This document shows, piece by piece, positions 62,121-64,000 of a stretch of DNA of 64,000 nucleotides. The notes under the pieces are model-generated. The model searched no databases and had not been told where the DNA came from. It saw nothing but the letters and a program-made list of their open reading frames with translations. Positions within the stretch are counted from its first letter, which is position 1; each line of letters starts with the position of its first letter. The stretch is from Methylobacterium nodulans ORS 2060. GTDB taxonomy: Bacteria; Pseudomonadota; Alphaproteobacteria; Rhizobiales; Beijerinckiaceae. A program made the translations under genes and the position numbers. The DNA is taken from assembly GCF_000022085.1 (NCBI RefSeq), contig NC_011894.1, positions 2,941,501 to 3,005,500 of the forward strand, read 5' to 3'.

Positions 62121-62963
62121 ATGCAGACGGGTGGGATCGAGTTGAGGGGCTTTGCCCCCGAGCATCTGGACGGGGCCGTCGCCTTGTCGCGGGCGGCGGG
62201 CTGGCCGCACCGCAGGGAGGACTGGACCCTCGTTCTCTCCCTCAGCGTCGGGACCGTCCTCCTCGACCGCAGCCGCGTGGTCGGGACCGCGATGACGACG
62301 CCCCTCGGCCGGGAGGCCGCAACCATCAACATGGTGATCGTGGACGAAGCCATGCGCGGGCATGGCCTCGGCCGCCGGCTGATGGATGCGGCCCTCGCGG
62401 CCGCGGACGGCCGCGCCTGCCGGCTGATCGCCACCGAGGCCGGCCTGCCCCTCTACGAGAGGCTGGGATTCCGCGCGACCGGCCGGATCGTCCAGCACCA
62501 GGGGCCAGCCGTGCCGGGCGCCGCCGCCCGGGCGGAGGGAGTCGCATGGTCCGAGGCGCCGCCGGTCGCGGACCTCGCCGCCCTCGACCGCGAAGCCTGC
62601 GGCATGGACCGGGCGGCGCTGATCGGCCGCCTCGCCGCCGAGGGTCGGATCGCGGTGCTCCGCCGCGACGGCGCGATCCGGGGCTTCGCGGCCCTGCGCG
62701 CCTTCGGCCGGGGCGAGGTGATCGGACCCGTCGTCGCGGGGAATCCGGAGGAGGCCCGGGCCCTCCTCGCCTTCGTGATGGCCGCACGCCGCGGCGCCTT
62801 CCTGCGCGTCGACACGCCGGAGGAGGCGGGCCTCGCCCCCTGGCTCGCGGCGCAGGGGCTCGTCGCCGTCGGCGGCGGCATCGCCATGCAGCGGGGCGGC
62901 GCCCATCCGCAACCCGCGGGCAACGCCCGCACCTTCGCCCTCGCCAGCCAGGCTCTCGGCTGA
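62121..62963 (+). CDS. Two-domain GNAT acetyltransferase, paralogue 2
   Basis: This 280-residue homologue of the protein at 55596 has an N-terminal GNAT domain with MVIVDEAMRGHGLGRRLMDAAL near 78. The C-terminal half contains GFAALRAFGRGEVIGPVVAG and FLRVDTPEEAG, and the protein ends FALASQALG. The N-terminal WPHRREDW matches the paralogue. It is 14 bases upstream of the aminotransferase gene, so the two are co-transcribed. It probably acetylates or senses a compound of the same pathway; the acceptor is unknown. Confidence 0.85.
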   Translation: MQTGGIELRGFAPEHLDGAVALSRAAGWPHRREDWTLVLSLSVGTVLLDRSRVVGTAMTTPLGREAATINMVIVDEAMRGHGLGRRLMDAALAAADGRACRLIATEAGLPLYERLGFRATGRIVQHQGPAVPGAAARAEGVAWSEAPPVADLAALDREACGMDRAALIGRLAAEGRIAVLRRDGAIRGFAALRAFGRGEVIGPVVAGNPEEARALLAFVMAARRGAFLRVDTPEEAGLAPWLAAQGLVAVGGGIAMQRGGAHPQPAGNARTFALASQALG

Positions 62964-62977
62964 CCCGGAGACCCCAG

Positions 62978-64000
62978 ATGTTCAGCAATTCCCTCATCGA
63001 ACTCGATCGCGCCCATCTCGTCCATCCGGTCGCCTCCTATCGCGGCCACGAGCGGACGGGCGTGCGGGTTCTGCGGTCCGCCAAGGGCGCGACCGTCACC
63101 GACGCCGCCGGCCGGGAGCTTCTCGACGGCTTCGCCGGCCTCTGGTGCGTCAATGCGGGCTACGGGCACGACAGCATCGTGGAGGCCGCCGCGCGGCAGA
63201 TGCGCGAATTGCCCTACGCCACCGCCTATTTCGGGCTGGGCTCGGAGCCGGCGATCCGGCTCGCCGCTGCGCTCGCGGAGCGCGCGCCGGGCGACCTCAA
63301 CCACGTCTACTTCACGCTCGGCGGCTCGGATGCGGTGGACACCACCGTCCGCCTCATCCGCAACTACCAGACGGTCCGGGGCAAACCGGAGAAGGACCAG
63401 TTCATCTCCCTGGAACAGGGCTACCACGGGTCCTCGACGGTCGGCGCCGGCCTGACCGCGCTGCCCGCCTTCCACGCGAATTTCGGCCTGCCCTTCGCCT
63501 GGCAGCACAAGATCCCCTCGCCCTACCCCTACCGCAATCCGGCGGGCAGCGACCTCGAGGCGATCATCGCCGCCTCGCTCGCCGCGCTGCGCGCGAAGGT
63601 GGAGGAACTCGGGCCTGAGCGCGTCGCCGCCTTCTATGCCGAGCCGATCCAGGGATCGGGCGGCGTCATCGTGCCGCCGCGGGGCTGGATGAAGGCGATG
63701 CGCGACCTCTGCGCGGAACTCGACATCCTCTTCGTTGCCGACGAGGTGATCACGGGGTTCGGCCGCACCGGACCGCTCTTCGCCTGCACCGAGGACGAGG
63801 TCGTCCCGGACCTCATGACGACCGCCAAGGGCCTCACCTCCGGCTACGTGCCGATGGGAGCGGTCTTCCTGTCGAACCGGATCTACGACACCATCGCGGA
63901 CGGCGCGGGGGAGGCCGCAATCGGGCACGGCTACACCTACTCGGCCCATCCCGTGAGCGCCGCGGTCGGCCTCGAGGTGCTCCGCCTCTACGAGAACGGT
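62978..64000 (+). CDS. Class III aminotransferase, 3' end outside window
   Basis: This PLP-dependent omega-transaminase is related to putrescine, beta-alanine or 4-aminobutyrate aminotransferases. The 341 visible codons include DGFAGLWCVNAGYGH near 41, GGSDAVDTTVRLIRNY near 110, QGYHGSSTVGAGLT near 149, the PLP-binding FVADEVITGFGRTG near 250 and the expected Schiff-base Lys in TTAKGLTSGYVPMG near 287. The final ~110 residues are missing because the frame runs off the window. It would move the amino group to pyruvate or 2-oxoglutarate and yield an aldehyde for the nearby dehydrogenase. Confidence 0.9.
   Translation, partial: MFSNSLIELDRAHLVHPVASYRGHERTGVRVLRSAKGATVTDAAGRELLDGFAGLWCVNAGYGHDSIVEAAARQMRELPYATAYFGLGSEPAIRLAAALAERAPGDLNHVYFTLGGSDAVDTTVRLIRNYQTVRGKPEKDQFISLEQGYHGSSTVGAGLTALPAFHANFGLPFAWQHKIPSPYPYRNPAGSDLEAIIAASLAALRAKVEELGPERVAAFYAEPIQGSGGVIVPPRGWMKAMRDLCAELDILFVADEVITGFGRTGPLFACTEDEVVPDLMTTAKGLTSGYVPMGAVFLSNRIYDTIADGAGEAAIGHGYTYSAHPVSAAVGLEVLRLYENG

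Overview
This window is GC-rich, densely coded chromosome from an alphaproteobacterium. The gene set (NasT-NasS nitrate control, MinCDE, a soluble FtsK next to a LolA-like protein and exonuclease III, ffh-rpsP-rimM, rpsO-pnp) and the dispersed extragenic palindromes fit the Hyphomicrobiales, most likely a Methylobacterium-type organism. The genus is inferred from protein likeness and has not been tested by a search. No rRNA, tRNA, CRISPR array, phage or insertion sequence was recognised.

Layout. 1-3.2 kb: the end of a membrane glycosyltransferase, a SCO copper chaperone and serA. 3.3-14.9 kb: a complete nitrate-assimilation locus on the minus strand. In transcription order it runs nasT, nasS, a 344-base control region, a 35-residue Tat-signal ORF, a NirB-like FAD oxidoreductase, nirA-type nitrite reductase, an Fe-S flavoprotein reductase, nasA nitrate reductase and cysG (siroheme synthase). 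The control region holds a sigma-54 promoter followed by two hexaloop hairpins of the kind bound by ANTAR proteins such as NasT. 15.2-22.3 kb: a membrane protein, GH15 glucanase, transketolase, an M20 hydrolase and a glycosyltransferase. 22.4-27.2 kb: an RND heavy-metal-type efflux pair. 27.4-34.1 kb: a helicase, a DUF533 protein, minCDE, an SDR and an esterase. 34.2-37.2 kb: ffh-rpsP-rimM. 37.2-44.8 kb: nadE, ftsK, lolA-like and xthA. 45.2-46.8 kb: a two-gene sugar-acid cassette (FAH hydrolase and SDR). 47.3-50.0 kb: rpsO-pnp. 50.3-55.4 kb: znuA with a candidate Zur box, a DMT permease, a phosphatase, ppa and small genes. 55.6-64.0 kb: an amine or amino-acid catabolic cluster (2-hydroxyacid dehydrogenase, cupin, aldehyde dehydrogenase, FAD oxidase, HAD hydrolase, class III aminotransferase) bounded by two paralogous GNAT proteins. 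The aminotransferase runs off the window.

How the genes work together. NasS probably senses nitrate and nitrite and releases NasT. NasT would then act on the leader RNA so that the sigma-54-driven nas transcript is completed. NasA reduces nitrate, NirA reduces nitrite with siroheme made by CysG, and the two flavoproteins are candidate electron donors. No nitrate transporter is present; the 35-residue Tat peptide sits where a nitrate-binding protein could be expected.

The most notable features outside standard genes are the intact sigma-54 plus ANTAR-hairpin leader, a family of ~155-170-bp palindromic elements with 41-bp inverted ends filling the gaps of the nas operon (one supplies the C-terminus of CysG), a second repeat family near 25.8 and 50.1 kb, and a 103-bp nested inverted-repeat element.
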